A stretch of DNA of 64,000 bases from Alteromonadales bacterium alter-6D02 (GTDB lineage Bacteria; Pseudomonadota; Gammaproteobacteria; Enterobacterales; Psychrobiaceae). Location: contig PIZK01000038.1 of the NCBI GenBank assembly GCA_002835545.1, forward strand, positions 1-64,000, written 5' to 3'. Positions 53,855-63,862 of the stretch are shown here, in pieces; the first letter of the stretch is position 1, and every line of letters starts with the position of its first letter. The translations under genes were made by a program, and so were the position numbers. Below the pieces are notes generated by a model that saw only the letters and a list, made by a program, of their open reading frames with translations, did not search any database and was not told where the DNA came from.

Positions 53855-55096
53855 ATGGAAAAGGTCGAGAGCAAAAGAGTGCCAATCTTATTTGTACATT
53901 ACGGTGAGGATTGGATTCGAGGCAGCGAGCGTTGTTTATTAGATTTATTGAAATGTCTTAATAAGAAAACCTTTAAACCTATTGTTTGGTGTAATAGCCA
54001 AATAATGGCTGCGCAAGTGAGAAGGTTAGGTGTAACGACTTATTGTCAACCGTTCACCTTGTTGTTGGGTTGGCATAAGCCGTTTTTTGATTTTAATGGC
54101 TTTCGCCAGCTAATACATAGAGGCGAGACATTGGTGGATCGCCATCATGTAAAAATTATTCACAGCAATAGCGGTGGGCCCTGTCAATGGCTTAACTTTG
54201 TCGCTCGAAAGCGCCAAATACCACTGCTTGCTCACTTACATTGTCGTTACCCTTTGCGAGATCGTTTTACACTCGGGCTACATTGGGTCACCAAGAGCAT
54301 TGCTGTTAGCCAACCTATTGCCCGTCAACTCCTCGATGATTCAGTCAGGAAGGACAGGGTGGAAGTCATTAGTAATGGTATCGATTCAGCTCGATTGTGC
54401 CCTGAACAAGTTATCGATATACGTCAATTATTAGGGTTTGATGCAGGCGATATTGTGCTGTTCTCGACCGGTTCGTTAATTGAGCGTAAAGGGATGGATT
54501 TGATTATATCTGCTATCGGCAAAGCGCGATTGCAGTATCCACACATCAAACTCGTGATTGCTGGAAGTGGAGAGTGCCATGAGCAGCTTTGCCAACAGAT
54601 AGAAGCCTTTGAATTACAAGATTCAGTCTTTTTACTGGGTGAACGGGATGATGTGCCTAGCCTTCTACAAGGAGGCATCGATATCTTTATCTCGGGTGCT
54701 AGAGAAGAGGTTTTTGGTCTGGTTCTCGCTGAAGCAGGCTTACATGGTATCCCGGTCATTGCTCCACGCGTTGGTGGGATACCAGAGGTTATTCAGGATG
54801 GAGAAACCGGCATCTTAGTTGAGCCAAATGACATTATGCATTTAGCTCAGGCCATTGAAAAATTAGTGTCTAGACCTAACCTGAGAAAGCAATTGGGTAA
54901 TGCAGCGAAGGCTTATGTTGAAGAACGTTTTTTAATTGAAAGGAATGTCGCGCAGTTTGAACGTTGTTACTGCGATTTAGTTAAGCAGCATCAAGCGACA
55001 AACACTGTTGCTTTGAAGCAGGGCTGGTGGCTAGGCCTTAAATCGTTAATCCATTTCATTGCCAAGCTATGGCGAGGACAATTAATCAAACAGTAA
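53855..55096 (+). CDS. Glycosyltransferase family 4
   Basis: From the ATG at 53855, with AGGAGG 4 bases before it, the protein has 413 residues; an ATG at 53837 is less likely. HYGEDWIRGSERCLLDLLK begins the acceptor domain. FSTGSLIERKGMDLIISAIG and EEVFGLVLAEAGLHGIPVIA form the donor site with the E-x7-E pair. A short hydrophobic or basic C-terminus may bind the membrane. It is part of the exopolysaccharide operon. Confidence 0.88.
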   Translation: MEKVESKRVPILFVHYGEDWIRGSERCLLDLLKCLNKKTFKPIVWCNSQIMAAQVRRLGVTTYCQPFTLLLGWHKPFFDFNGFRQLIHRGETLVDRHHVKIIHSNSGGPCQWLNFVARKRQIPLLAHLHCRYPLRDRFTLGLHWVTKSIAVSQPIARQLLDDSVRKDRVEVISNGIDSARLCPEQVIDIRQLLGFDAGDIVLFSTGSLIERKGMDLIISAIGKARLQYPHIKLVIAGSGECHEQLCQQIEAFELQDSVFLLGERDDVPSLLQGGIDIFISGAREEVFGLVLAEAGLHGIPVIAPRVGGIPEVIQDGETGILVEPNDIMHLAQAIEKLVSRPNLRKQLGNAAKAYVEERFLIERNVAQFERCYCDLVKQHQATNTVALKQGWWLGLKSLIHFIAKLWRGQLIKQ

Positions 55097-55125
55097 CAGC
55101 TTAGAGGGCTGTATGGGAGGAGAAT

Positions 55126-56289
55126 ATGTCAAAGTCAAAACACATTGTGGTATTAGATACGATTGCATTCGCTGGTGGCTCAAAAGTGGCGACGAACAGC
55201 TTGTTGTTAAGTATTACTCAGCCACACACTCGTATTACCATTATCACAGGAGATAAGGCGAGCTGGGCCAATAGTCATTATCAACTTCAGACACTTTGGC
55301 GCTGGTCGTGGTTAGAGAACTTAGAGCAAGGAATTGGTTACTTTCTACGTCACTTGATCTTAGCGATGAACGTAATGATTGTTCGGGTACGCTTTGGCAA
55401 AATTGATGTTGCAGTGGGGGCTTCTGGCCCCGGTGTTGATCTGGCTCTGTACATGGCTCAACTGGTTTTTGGTTTTTCGATTATTCAGCTTATTCATGGC
55501 CCTGTTGCTGCATCTCGGACAATTGCACGCTGTCTTGAACGTGCACAAGCCGTGTTTTACTTAGCCAGTACACTCCAGTCTATTTTGCAAAGTTTAGCGC
55601 GTTTAATGACGGAAAAGCAGATAGCACAACATCTTACTGCTAGTCATTATCAAGAGTTTAAAAATGGTTTACCTGCGGTTGATTGGCCGAGTCAATGTCA
55701 ATATCGTCAAGCTCGTATCTTGTGGGCCGCTTCTTTATTAAAGTGGAAAGGCTTGGATTTGTTTATTGAGGCGAGCAAGCGGCTAGTGAGCAAGCAGCCG
55801 TTAGACATTGATATATGCTATATCAGACCCGTAGCAACATTACAGCCGGTCTCTCAAGCGCCAGTTCCTTTGATGGCAGACAGAGCTACATCAACCAGCT
55901 TAATAAAACAGTGTGGCCGCAGACAATACTTACCTCAAGTGCATTGGTATGAGCAGCCAAAGGATCTTGACGCTATTCGCTCAGGTTGCAATATTTTTGT
56001 ATCGACCAGTATCAAAGAGCCTTTTGGTCTCTCTATTTTAGAAGCACTTGCAGCGGGCCTTTGTGTATTAATCCCTAGTGATGGCGCTTATTGGGATAAA
56101 GAGTTAACGGACGGGCTTAACTGTATTAAATACAAGCCTAATGATCCTCAAGATCTACACCAAAAATTAGACGTTGTTTGTAATAACACTGCACTCATAC
56201 AGCAAATCGGCTTGCAGGGGCAAGATATTGCTCAAACCTACCAAGCTGAACAGCTTTATCGACCCGTCCATCAAGTGATTTTCTGTTGA
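55126..56289 (+). CDS. Glycosyltransferase (GT4-like)
   Basis: A 387-residue GT-B protein, more diverged than its neighbours. The start DTIAFAGGSKVATNSLLLSI is a GT4-type glycine loop. ILWAASLLKWKGLDLFIEAS and SIKEPFGLSILEALAAGLCV form the donor half. GGGAGGAG precedes the ATG. It follows the second glycosyltransferase by 29 bases and precedes the flippase. Confidence 0.82.
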   Translation: MSKSKHIVVLDTIAFAGGSKVATNSLLLSITQPHTRITIITGDKASWANSHYQLQTLWRWSWLENLEQGIGYFLRHLILAMNVMIVRVRFGKIDVAVGASGPGVDLALYMAQLVFGFSIIQLIHGPVAASRTIARCLERAQAVFYLASTLQSILQSLARLMTEKQIAQHLTASHYQEFKNGLPAVDWPSQCQYRQARILWAASLLKWKGLDLFIEASKRLVSKQPLDIDICYIRPVATLQPVSQAPVPLMADRATSTSLIKQCGRRQYLPQVHWYEQPKDLDAIRSGCNIFVSTSIKEPFGLSILEALAAGLCVLIPSDGAYWDKELTDGLNCIKYKPNDPQDLHQKLDVVCNNTALIQQIGLQGQDIAQTYQAEQLYRPVHQVIFC

Positions 56290-56336
56290 TACTTTACGCC
56301 TCGGCCATGACTGATTAGTAAGTATAAGGAGACGTT

Positions 56337-57794
56337 ATGAAAATCAAAAGTTTGAGGGTGCTACCAAAAAGCATTCAACACACGATGATCTATGGTGTGA
56401 GTATTGCGCTAATGAAGTCAATCTCGTTGATCATGTTGCCCATTGTTGCACATTACTTAACACCGTCGCAGTTTGGGCAATTAGAGCTATTAACCAGTAT
56501 CGGAGTCGTCTTCAGTATTTTGGTTGGTCTTGGCCTTGAAAGTACATTGTTTCGCTTTGCTGGATCCGAAAGTAATGAAGTGAAAAAAAAGCGCATTGCG
56601 GGTGGTGTTTTAACTTTAACATTGATTAGTGGAGCCCTTGCTGCTCTAGCGGGTTGGCTAATTGCGCCTATTGCATTGGCACAGTTTGGTTTACCTGTAT
56701 CGGCATTGCAATTACGACTGGTATTACTGGTGATCGCTTTTGAAGGCGCGATAGCCATTCCATTGGCTTGGCTACGAATGCGAGAACAGGTGACCACTTT
56801 CTTTATGTTGACTTGCACTCGAACCTTACTGCAAGCGTTGTTAATCATTGCTTTCTTACGATTAGGGCTGGCCGTTGACGGTGTGTTATTGGCATGCTTT
56901 CTGGCCGCGTTTATTCAAGGTGCTTATTTAACTTATGTGATGTTCAAGGAAACTGGATTACGTTGGATTGGCGCGCAATCCTATGTCTTTATTCGCTATA
57001 GTATCCCAATTGTTGGGAGTGGTCTCATTGCTTTCTCATTGGCTGGGCTAGATCGCTGGTTGTTAGCTGATTTCGGTAGCTTAACTGATGTGGCGATCTA
57101 CGGTGTTGCTGCAAAGTTTGCACTGGCTACTGTATTATTAGTACAACCTTTTGGCATGTGGTGGTTACCAAAGCGCTTTACTTTATTGCAAGAGCATGGA
57201 GGGCAAGAACGAATAGCACTTTATACTTCAATGGGGATTGTTTTTGTGCTTGTCGTTGCAGTGGTTGTCACCTTCATTGCACCGTTATTGATTCAATGGT
57301 TACTACCGAAGGAATATTACAGCGCCATTGAATACATTGCTTTTCTGGTGTTAGCAATGGCGTTCAAAGAAATTTCAGAGTTGGTCAATATTGGCTGTTT
57401 TGTTGGAGAGACGACGCGTTGTCAGTTTTTGATCAGTCTCGTGACTGCTATCATCGGTGTTGTGAGCATGTGGCTATGGATTCCAACGTATGGTATTTGG
57501 GGGGTAGTAATTGGTTTAAATTGCGCGTACTTCACTCAGGTGCTGTTATTTTTCCTACTAAGTCAATATTATCTGCCGTTACCCTATGCAATGACAAAAA
57601 TCATCAGTATTGCACTGTTGTGCCTAGTGATTGTTTATAGTTTACAGTTGATAACCATTAATCTTTTTAGTGTTGTCATCACTTCGCTGCTCATGCTTGT
57701 AGCGATTGCAGTGAGTATTTATTTTATCTCACAAGCACGTTACCAAGCCCTGGTTCAATTCTTTATTTTACCAAATACATCGAGTAAATCATGA
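56337..57794 (+). CDS. Polysaccharide flippase (Wzx type)
   Basis: A 485-residue MOP/Wzx-type protein with about 12-14 membrane helices. YGVSIALMKSISLIMLPIVA, then LTPSQFGQLELLTSIG, is the typical start of O-antigen/polysaccharide flippases. It should move the lipid-linked repeat unit across the inner membrane before polymerisation. Its last 4 bases overlap the polymerase gene. Confidence 0.88.
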   Translation: MKIKSLRVLPKSIQHTMIYGVSIALMKSISLIMLPIVAHYLTPSQFGQLELLTSIGVVFSILVGLGLESTLFRFAGSESNEVKKKRIAGGVLTLTLISGALAALAGWLIAPIALAQFGLPVSALQLRLVLLVIAFEGAIAIPLAWLRMREQVTTFFMLTCTRTLLQALLIIAFLRLGLAVDGVLLACFLAAFIQGAYLTYVMFKETGLRWIGAQSYVFIRYSIPIVGSGLIAFSLAGLDRWLLADFGSLTDVAIYGVAAKFALATVLLVQPFGMWWLPKRFTLLQEHGGQERIALYTSMGIVFVLVVAVVVTFIAPLLIQWLLPKEYYSAIEYIAFLVLAMAFKEISELVNIGCFVGETTRCQFLISLVTAIIGVVSMWLWIPTYGIWGVVIGLNCAYFTQVLLFFLLSQYYLPLPYAMTKIISIALLCLVIVYSLQLITINLFSVVITSLLMLVAIAVSIYFISQARYQALVQFFILPNTSSKS

Positions 57795-59185
57795 GTCGTG
57801 ATTATAGGGAATGGGCAGACTCTTCAAGCGCATATAAGCATGTCCGCCAAGCAAACCGCTGTTTGTTTGTGCTGGTGGTGTGTGTGTTGTTCAGCCTGAT
57901 TTGGTGGAAAATTCCTCATCCGCTACTTATTTTAGTGTTGGCTATCCTTCCTATCGGGGCTTTAGTTGTAGTGAGTGTGCCGTTTTATTTAGTGTTGCTA
58001 TTTGTTGTTTTCTCTTTCTTTCGATTACATGAGGTGTTCCCGCAACTTTATTCATTAAAAATTCCCTTGTTGCTCTCGCTTGCTTCAATGGCTGGTTTGA
58101 TATGGCATATTGGGTTCACCAAACGTATACAGCCATGGTGGAGTCGGGAGTTAACCCTACTGAGTATTTTTTTCACATTAATCGCGCTCGGGGTTATTTT
58201 TGCCAGTAATCGGCCAATAGCCATTGAGTACTTTAAAAATATCTATTGGAAAATTGCGCTGATGACGTTTGCTATCACTTGGTTGACTAAAAGTGCGAAG
58301 GATTTCACTTTTGCTTCCGTGCTATTAACTTGTTCTGGCGTGTTAGTGAGTCTGGTTGCAATATCAAATAAACTTAATGGGATAGGGATGGTTGAAGAGA
58401 CAAGGGTAACCATTGGACGTGCAATTGGGTCGGTGCTGGGGGATCCTAATGATCTTGCGTTAGTGCTGATGTTTCCTGCGGCCTTTGCGGCAAGTTTGGC
58501 GTTGACTCCAGGATTGAATAAATTGACGCGATGGCTTGGCATTATAAGTATTCCTGTGTTGTTTTTTGCTATTTTAGCGACGCAAAGTCGTGGGGGATTG
58601 TTAGGCGTATTAGCAGTGTTTGGGCTGTTTTTTTATCAGCGTTCACAAAATAAGTTGGTGTTTACAGGAGTGTCGGTTGCCGCAGGTGCACTACTTTATG
58701 TGGTCGCAGGAATCTCGGGACGCTCCTCTGGCGGTGCAGGGGAAGAGGGGATCGATGCTTCGGCTCAGGGGCGCTTATATGCATGGGAAGCGGCTTGGAA
58801 GATGGCAGTGGATAATCCACTCTCTGGGGTAGGCATTGATAATTTCTACTCTAACTATTTTTACTACAGTCCACATTGGGATGGCCTAAACCATGCCGTA
58901 CATAGTACGTGGTTTGGAGTGTTGGCTGAGTCGGGTTTTTTGGGGCTGCTGGTTTTCACTGTGTTAATTTATTACTTATTAAAATTAGGTTACCGCAGTT
59001 TAGTAACACTTAATCAAATGCCGGATGCGCCGCCTATCTTATACGCTTGTGCCAATGCCTCTTACTGTGGCTTGATTGGTACTGTAGTCGCAGGCACCTT
59101 TCTAACCCAAGGCTTTACCTGGCCGGTGTATATTTTAGCGGCGCTGTCCATGGCTGTCGCACAATGGGTTAAGCGCCACCAATAG
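57791..59185 (+). CDS. O-antigen ligase/polymerase-like protein (Wzy/WaaL family)
   Basis: 464 residues with about 12 helices. The conserved Wzy_C region includes SRGGLLGVLAVFGLF and RLYAWEAAWKMAVDNPLSGV, then HAVHSTWFGVLAESGFLGLL in a periplasmic loop. Exosortase loci carry a 'putative O-glycosylation ligase' of this family; this may be it, or a Wzy polymerase. Either role uses undecaprenyl-linked glycan. It is coupled to the flippase gene by a 4-base overlap. Confidence 0.83.
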   Translation: MSRDYREWADSSSAYKHVRQANRCLFVLVVCVLFSLIWWKIPHPLLILVLAILPIGALVVVSVPFYLVLLFVVFSFFRLHEVFPQLYSLKIPLLLSLASMAGLIWHIGFTKRIQPWWSRELTLLSIFFTLIALGVIFASNRPIAIEYFKNIYWKIALMTFAITWLTKSAKDFTFASVLLTCSGVLVSLVAISNKLNGIGMVEETRVTIGRAIGSVLGDPNDLALVLMFPAAFAASLALTPGLNKLTRWLGIISIPVLFFAILATQSRGGLLGVLAVFGLFFYQRSQNKLVFTGVSVAAGALLYVVAGISGRSSGGAGEEGIDASAQGRLYAWEAAWKMAVDNPLSGVGIDNFYSNYFYYSPHWDGLNHAVHSTWFGVLAESGFLGLLVFTVLIYYLLKLGYRSLVTLNQMPDAPPILYACANASYCGLIGTVVAGTFLTQGFTWPVYILAALSMAVAQWVKRHQ

Positions 59186-59195
59186 TTATGTCTCA

Positions 59196-59233
59196 TTTTG
59201 CAACAATCCTTGCAAAACCTTTTGCAAATCACA
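59196..59233. promoter_or_regulatory. Probable activator sites upstream of the acetyltransferase gene
   Basis: TTTTGCAA (59196-59203), TTGCAAAA (59210-59217) and TTTTGCAA (59220-59227) run into TTTGCAAATCACA (59221-59233). They lie 53-90 bases before the sigma-54 promoter at 59286 and match the motifs at 52597-52638. Confidence 0.6.
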
Positions 59234-59285
59234 CTTAAGATAAAAGTGTATATCCTATCTTTATGTAATTTAAAAGTTTTTTAGT

Positions 59286-59301
59286 TGGCATCAATGCTGC
59301 T
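59286..59301 (+). promoter_or_regulatory. Sigma-54 promoter of the acetyltransferase-led transcript
   Basis: TGGCATCAATGCTGCT matches TGGCAC-N5-TTGCW at all but two positions with correct GG/GC spacing. It lies 49 bases before the ATG at 59350 and starts a second transcription unit inside the locus. Confidence 0.75.
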
Positions 59302-59349
59302 CTTTACTAGGTAAGTTGTAACCGCAATTATCTGCTTAAGGGGTTTATT

Positions 59350-60060
59350 ATGAGTTTCGCAACGTTAAATCACATGAAGTCTTGGCTAAAAACAAGCCGA
59401 ACTCCTTTTGTTCAATCGTTATGGCGCTGGGCTAAGGCTATTCACTGTGGCGATATTCCATTGCCGAAATCCCCGTATCGAGTGCTTTACTTTTTTCATC
59501 AGCTAGTGACCAGCTTATGCAGCTTTATGATGCGCCTTGGTTATTGGACGCCATTATTTAAAAGCCGTACTAAAGCCTGTGGCGGCCAACTATTTCTTTA
59601 TGGTGGCCTGCCATATATCGCTGGAAATTTAGATATCTCACTCGGGGAGCGCTGCCGAGTTTCTGGGCATAGCACGTTTACCGGGCGGACCTGTAGCAAA
59701 CAAACACCGATGCTATGGATTGGCGACAATGTTGATATTGGTTGGATGACGACGATTGCCGTTGGTAGCAAAGTTGTTATTGGTGACAACGTACGTATTG
59801 CTGGACGTGCTTTCTTGGCTGGCTACCCAGGTCACCCTTTAAATGCAGAAGAACGCGCTTTAGGGCTTGCGGAAACCGATGCGCAAGTAGGAGGCATTAT
59901 CTTAGAGAATGATGTGTGGTTAGCGACAGGGGTGTTTGTCATGGCGGGGGTAACTATCGGTCAAGGCAGCATTATTGCTGCATCAAGTGTTGTTACTAAA
60001 GATATTCCGGCAGGAGTTCTAGCGGGTGGTAACCCAGCCAAAGTCATTAGGAAGCTTTAA
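59350..60060 (+). CDS. Left-handed beta-helix acyltransferase (hexapeptide repeat)
   Basis: A 236-residue protein of the colanic-acid/serine acetyltransferase type. Hexapeptide repeats run from [20 protein letters not shown] to [20 protein letters not shown]; the end [17 protein letters not shown] is the standard terminal loop. A basic, hydrophobic N-terminus (about 60 residues) may contact the membrane. It should O-acetylate a sugar of the repeat unit. It heads the second sigma-54 unit; the next gene starts 43 bases later. Confidence 0.85.
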   Translation: MSFATLNHMKSWLKTSRTPFVQSLWRWAKAIHCGDIPLPKSPYRVLYFFHQLVTSLCSFMMRLGYWTPLFKSRTKACGGQLFLYGGLPYIAGNLDISLGERCRVSGHSTFTGRTCSKQTPMLWIGDNVDIGWMTTIAVGSKVVIGDNVRIAGRAFLAGYPGHPLNAEERALGLAETDAQVGGIILENDVWLATGVFVMAGVTIGQGSIIAASSVVTKDIPAGVLAGGNPAKVIRKL

Positions 60061-60103
60061 AGCAATGATTAATGCAATTGAGTGTAGGAATGAGGAGAAT
60101 CAC

Positions 60104-61246
60104 ATGGCTAAGGACCTTATCGTATTTGGTGAAGACTGGGGAGGGCTGCCTAGTAGTACTCAGCAATTGATTAAGCACCTGTCTAGTGAGCGTAAAGTCG
60201 TGTGGATTAACTCTATCGGCTTACGCCAGCCGCAATGGAATTACCGAGATGTTTTACGTGCAATGAGTAAGCTATTTAGTGTTAACAAGCGCAACTATAA
60301 CGGTCACTCAGAAACTCAGACGGCAATTAGTAATAAACACTTTACGGTCATTAACCCAAAAACAATTCCAGCACCTCGTAGTCGTTGGGCAAGGAGTCTT
60401 TCGACTTGGCTATTACGCCATCAAACATTATCTGCTGTTAAACGCTTAGGGTGTCATTCGCCTGTGTTATGGGTGTCATTGCCAACCGCTGTCGATATGG
60501 TTGGTCAGCTAGATGAGTCCGGTGTCGTTTATTATTGTGGTGATGACTTTTCAGCATTGGCGGGGGTGGATCATGAAACTGTGATAATACGTGAACGAGA
60601 GTTAGTCGATTGTGCCGATATCGTGTTAACGGCCAGTGATACCTTACGTCAAAAAATGAATCGTGCGTCTGCTGTGACTATAGAGCACGGCGTAGATTAT
60701 GCTCTTTTCTCCAACCATTGTGCGCCGGCATCTGACTTACCTAATCAAGGCCGTCCGATTGCAGGCTTTTATGGCAGTATTTCTCAGTGGCTGGATATTG
60801 AGCTGTTGGTTGCCGTTGCGCAACGAATGACTGATTGGGATTTTGTATTTATCGGCGAATCAGTGATCGATATTTCTTCATTAACCAAGCTTTCTAATGT
60901 GTATTTCTTAGGGGCAAAAGCTCATGAGCTACTTCCTCGTTATAGCCAACATTGGCAAGTGTCGTTACTACCTTTTCGCCAAAATGAACAAATTAATGCG
61001 TGTAACCCTTTTAAGTTACGTGAATACCTTGCTGCCGGAACGCCAGTAGTTAGTACTGCGTTTCCAGCCGTTGAGGCATTTGGTGATGCCATTGCAATCG
61101 TCTCGGGAGCAGAACAAATGTGCGAGGCGATTTACCACTCACTCAATGACAGCCAAGCTCAAAAAAAATCGCGACAACTGTTGGTGTGTGAACACTCTTG
61201 GCAGGCTAGAGCCAGTGAAGTTGCAGAGTTGGTGGATTGCTTATGA
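60104..61246 (+). CDS. Glycosyltransferase (GT-B, TuaH-like)
   Basis: 380 residues from the ATG at 60104, with GAGGAGA 5 bases before it; upstream frame extensions overlap the acetyltransferase gene. FGEDWGGLPSSTQQLIKHLS begins the protein. VVYYCGDDFSALAGVDHETV, GFYGSISQWLDIELLVAVAQ and NACNPFKLREYLAAGTPVVS resemble TuaH-type exopolysaccharide glycosyltransferases. Its stop overlaps the next gene's ATG by 4 bases. Confidence 0.82.
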   Translation: MAKDLIVFGEDWGGLPSSTQQLIKHLSSERKVVWINSIGLRQPQWNYRDVLRAMSKLFSVNKRNYNGHSETQTAISNKHFTVINPKTIPAPRSRWARSLSTWLLRHQTLSAVKRLGCHSPVLWVSLPTAVDMVGQLDESGVVYYCGDDFSALAGVDHETVIIRERELVDCADIVLTASDTLRQKMNRASAVTIEHGVDYALFSNHCAPASDLPNQGRPIAGFYGSISQWLDIELLVAVAQRMTDWDFVFIGESVIDISSLTKLSNVYFLGAKAHELLPRYSQHWQVSLLPFRQNEQINACNPFKLREYLAAGTPVVSTAFPAVEAFGDAIAIVSGAEQMCEAIYHSLNDSQAQKKSRQLLVCEHSWQARASEVAELVDCL

Positions 61247-62718
61247 AAGACTTATCTTATCAGTTACTTTATATGCTTACAGCACTATGGCGTCGTCGCT
61301 ATATGCTGTTTATTCCGCTAATTATTTTACCGCTAGTTGGCGCAGCATTAGGGTTAACCAGTGCCAAACGATTTGAGTCACATACCAGTATGTTGATTCA
61401 AGAAACCTCAAAGATGAATCCATTCCTTGAAGATTTTGCCGTTTCGGCAATGTTAAAGGAGCGTTTAGACTCTCTTGAGACCTTATTACATTCTCGCCAT
61501 ATCCTTGGTGCGGTTGCCCAAGAGCTAGACTTGGTGGATGCGCAAACGTTACCTGATGAATACGAGCGCATTATTTCCACATTATCTGCATCATTAACAA
61601 TGTCTCTTGCTGGTAAGGATTTAATTCGCATAGAGCATAGTGCAGGTTCACCGTCACGTATGAAAGAAACATTAGAAACGGTATCACGCCATTTTATCGA
61701 GCAGTTATTAGCGCCAGAACGTTCAAGTATGACAGACTCTGCTTTCTTCTTAGAGGGCTATTTGGAGACAAGACATCAAGAGCTAAAACAAGCCGAGCAA
61801 GCATTAGCTGAATTTAAAGGAAGCAATTCATCTAACCTGCCTTACATGCATAGCGCGAATATCACTCGTTTAGCCCAATTAAAATTGAGCTTAGCTGAGA
61901 AAATGGCCCAACAAGCCGGCGCGCAAAAAAGCTTAGGGGGGCTCAATCAACAACTGTCAAAAACCAACCCAATTATTGGCAAGATTGAAGACAAGATCAT
62001 TAAGCTACTAGGGAATCTAGCCCTGCTAAAGGCGCGTTATACCGATCAACACTCAAAAGTTAAAGCGATTAACCGTGAACTTAATAGCTTAGAGTTAGAG
62101 CGCCAAGCGTTGCTTTCACAGCAACAAAAAACCATTAGCTCGGACGCGTTATGGGATATGGCGAGTGCTGCAACAGTCAATGATACTGATGCCAAGCAGC
62201 CATTATTAATTACTCAGCTCGAAAATCTACAGCAGTCTCGCACCCAGTTAGACTTTTTAACCGAAGAAATCAATTCGCTACAAACCATGATCGCCAGTAT
62301 TGAACAACGCACGGCGCAGTTTGGCGCGCAACAACAAACCCTGCAAAAACTAGAACGTGATTTTAGGATCAAGCAAGAGCTGTATGAAGAGTTATTACAT
62401 CGGTATGAGATGGCGCGAATGACTCAAGCCTTAGGCTTATTTGAGCAAAATAAAAGAATCAAGATTATTGATTTACCGTTTACACCAGTACGCCCAAGTA
62501 ATTTCCCGTTATTTGTTTATTTACTTGCTGGTGCTGTCGCAGGGTTGTCACTAGGCGGCGGCCTGTCGTGTGTCTTTGCACTAACGGATAACACCGTTTA
62601 TCGCCGAGATGAATTAGAGCGGTTAACAGGTATTCCCGTGTTAAGCCGTATCCCATCTTTTTCATCAGCAAATGCGCAAAATGTGGCTCGATTATCTGGA
62701 GGAAAGTATGAAGCATAA
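61243..62718 (+). CDS. Wzz-type chain-length determinant, XrtA/PEP-CTERM locus subfamily likely
   Basis: 491 residues from the ATG at 61243 (ATGA overlap). An N-terminal helix (RYMLFIPLIILPLVGAALGL) and a C-terminal helix (FPLFVYLLAGAVAGLSLGGG) flank a long periplasmic coiled coil. A PRRPxxP-like motif appears as FTPVRPSNFP. No tyrosine-kinase domain follows, as in exosortase-locus chain-length proteins. It sets polymer length together with the Wzy-like protein. Confidence 0.87.
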   Translation: MKDLSYQLLYMLTALWRRRYMLFIPLIILPLVGAALGLTSAKRFESHTSMLIQETSKMNPFLEDFAVSAMLKERLDSLETLLHSRHILGAVAQELDLVDAQTLPDEYERIISTLSASLTMSLAGKDLIRIEHSAGSPSRMKETLETVSRHFIEQLLAPERSSMTDSAFFLEGYLETRHQELKQAEQALAEFKGSNSSNLPYMHSANITRLAQLKLSLAEKMAQQAGAQKSLGGLNQQLSKTNPIIGKIEDKIIKLLGNLALLKARYTDQHSKVKAINRELNSLELERQALLSQQQKTISSDALWDMASAATVNDTDAKQPLLITQLENLQQSRTQLDFLTEEINSLQTMIASIEQRTAQFGAQQQTLQKLERDFRIKQELYEELLHRYEMARMTQALGLFEQNKRIKIIDLPFTPVRPSNFPLFVYLLAGAVAGLSLGGGLSCVFALTDNTVYRRDELERLTGIPVLSRIPSFSSANAQNVARLSGGKYEA

Positions 62719-63862
62719 TAACTTACCCGTTGTTGCACAGGTAGTGCAACATCTGCAACAAGGTGGAATTGAAACCATGGTGCTTGATCTGATGAAGCAC
62801 CAAGATTTTAATACCCTAATTTTTAGTCTAGAGGGCAGTAAAGAAGAAGCGTTAAAGCGTTGGCCTCGATTAACAACAGTTAGTAAACAACTAATCTTTC
62901 TAAACAAGCAACCTGGACTAAGCTACAGAACGTTACGCCAATTAATCTCACTATTTAAGTTATTTAAGGTTAGCGCTGTTCACACCCACCATATCGGGCC
63001 GTTGATATATGGCGGCATGGCAGCGAAGCTACTTGGGGTAAAAAATCATATTCATACTGAGCATGATACATGGCACTTGATGAATGTAAAACGTCGTTTC
63101 ATCCAACGATTTATCTTGAGTGTACTTAGCCCCCAACTAGTGGCAGATGCCGAAGTTGTAGCTGTACAACTACAACAAAAACTAGACTATAAACAGCCGC
63201 TTATTATTCATAACGGCATTGATACCGAGCGCTTTGTTCCTGGTAATCAACAATGGGCTAAGAGGTTGTTTAAGTTGGAGCGAATTCCATTACTTATTGG
63301 CACATCAGGTCGTTTAGTCCCCGTTAAAGCGCAAGATTTACTGATTAAAGCACTGGCGAATTTACCGCAACAAGTGCACTTGGCCATTGCAGGGACAGGT
63401 CCAAGTGAAAAGGAGTTAAAGGCGTTAGCGGTTCAGCTTAATGTGAGCTCGCGAGTTCATTTTTTAGGGGCTATTGACAATATGCCTGCGTTTTATCAAA
63501 TGCTTGATGTTTTTTGTTTATCTTCCACTCATGAAGGGTTACCACTATCGCCATTAGAAGCGCAAGCTTGCAATATTCCTTCAGTGATTACTCGAGTCGG
63601 TGGAGCCGCTGAAGCACTGTGCCCTCATTTTGGTTCATTGATCCCCTCTGGTGATATTGAAGCTATGACTCAAAGTTTACACCGTGAACTTTTTTATGAG
63701 AGGGCTTTTTCGCAGTCTTACTCCAATGAATTTCCAATTGAGTCATTAGAGCAGCATTTTGATAGTCCAAGAGATTTTATTGTGAAGCATCGCTGTGTTA
63801 AAGCGATGGCTCAAGCCTATGCAAGACTAATTAACCATCAAATGATCGAGGGGGCTTTATGA
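62708..63862 (+). CDS. Glycosyltransferase family 4, XrtA-system type likely
   Basis: 384 residues from the ATG at 62708, with GGAGGA just upstream, overlapping the chain-length gene by 11 bases. VAQVVQHLQQGGIETMVLDL, HTHHIGPLIYGGMAAKLLGV, IGTSGRLVPVKAQDLLIKAL and THEGLPLSPLEAQACNIPSV are GT4 hallmarks. Its start resembles the sugar transferase family often found in PEP-CTERM/XrtA loci. The next gene starts inside its stop (ATGA). Confidence 0.85.
   Translation: MKHNNLPVVAQVVQHLQQGGIETMVLDLMKHQDFNTLIFSLEGSKEEALKRWPRLTTVSKQLIFLNKQPGLSYRTLRQLISLFKLFKVSAVHTHHIGPLIYGGMAAKLLGVKNHIHTEHDTWHLMNVKRRFIQRFILSVLSPQLVADAEVVAVQLQQKLDYKQPLIIHNGIDTERFVPGNQQWAKRLFKLERIPLLIGTSGRLVPVKAQDLLIKALANLPQQVHLAIAGTGPSEKELKALAVQLNVSSRVHFLGAIDNMPAFYQMLDVFCLSSTHEGLPLSPLEAQACNIPSVITRVGGAAEALCPHFGSLIPSGDIEAMTQSLHRELFYERAFSQSYSNEFPIESLEQHFDSPRDFIVKHRCVKAMAQAYARLINHQMIEGAL

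Noticed and set aside
59186-59349. JUMPstart/ops element (RfaH-type) before polysaccharide genes
   Set aside because: No GGCGGTAG-type ops sequence was found here or at 52461-52754. Sigma-54 promoters explain control instead.
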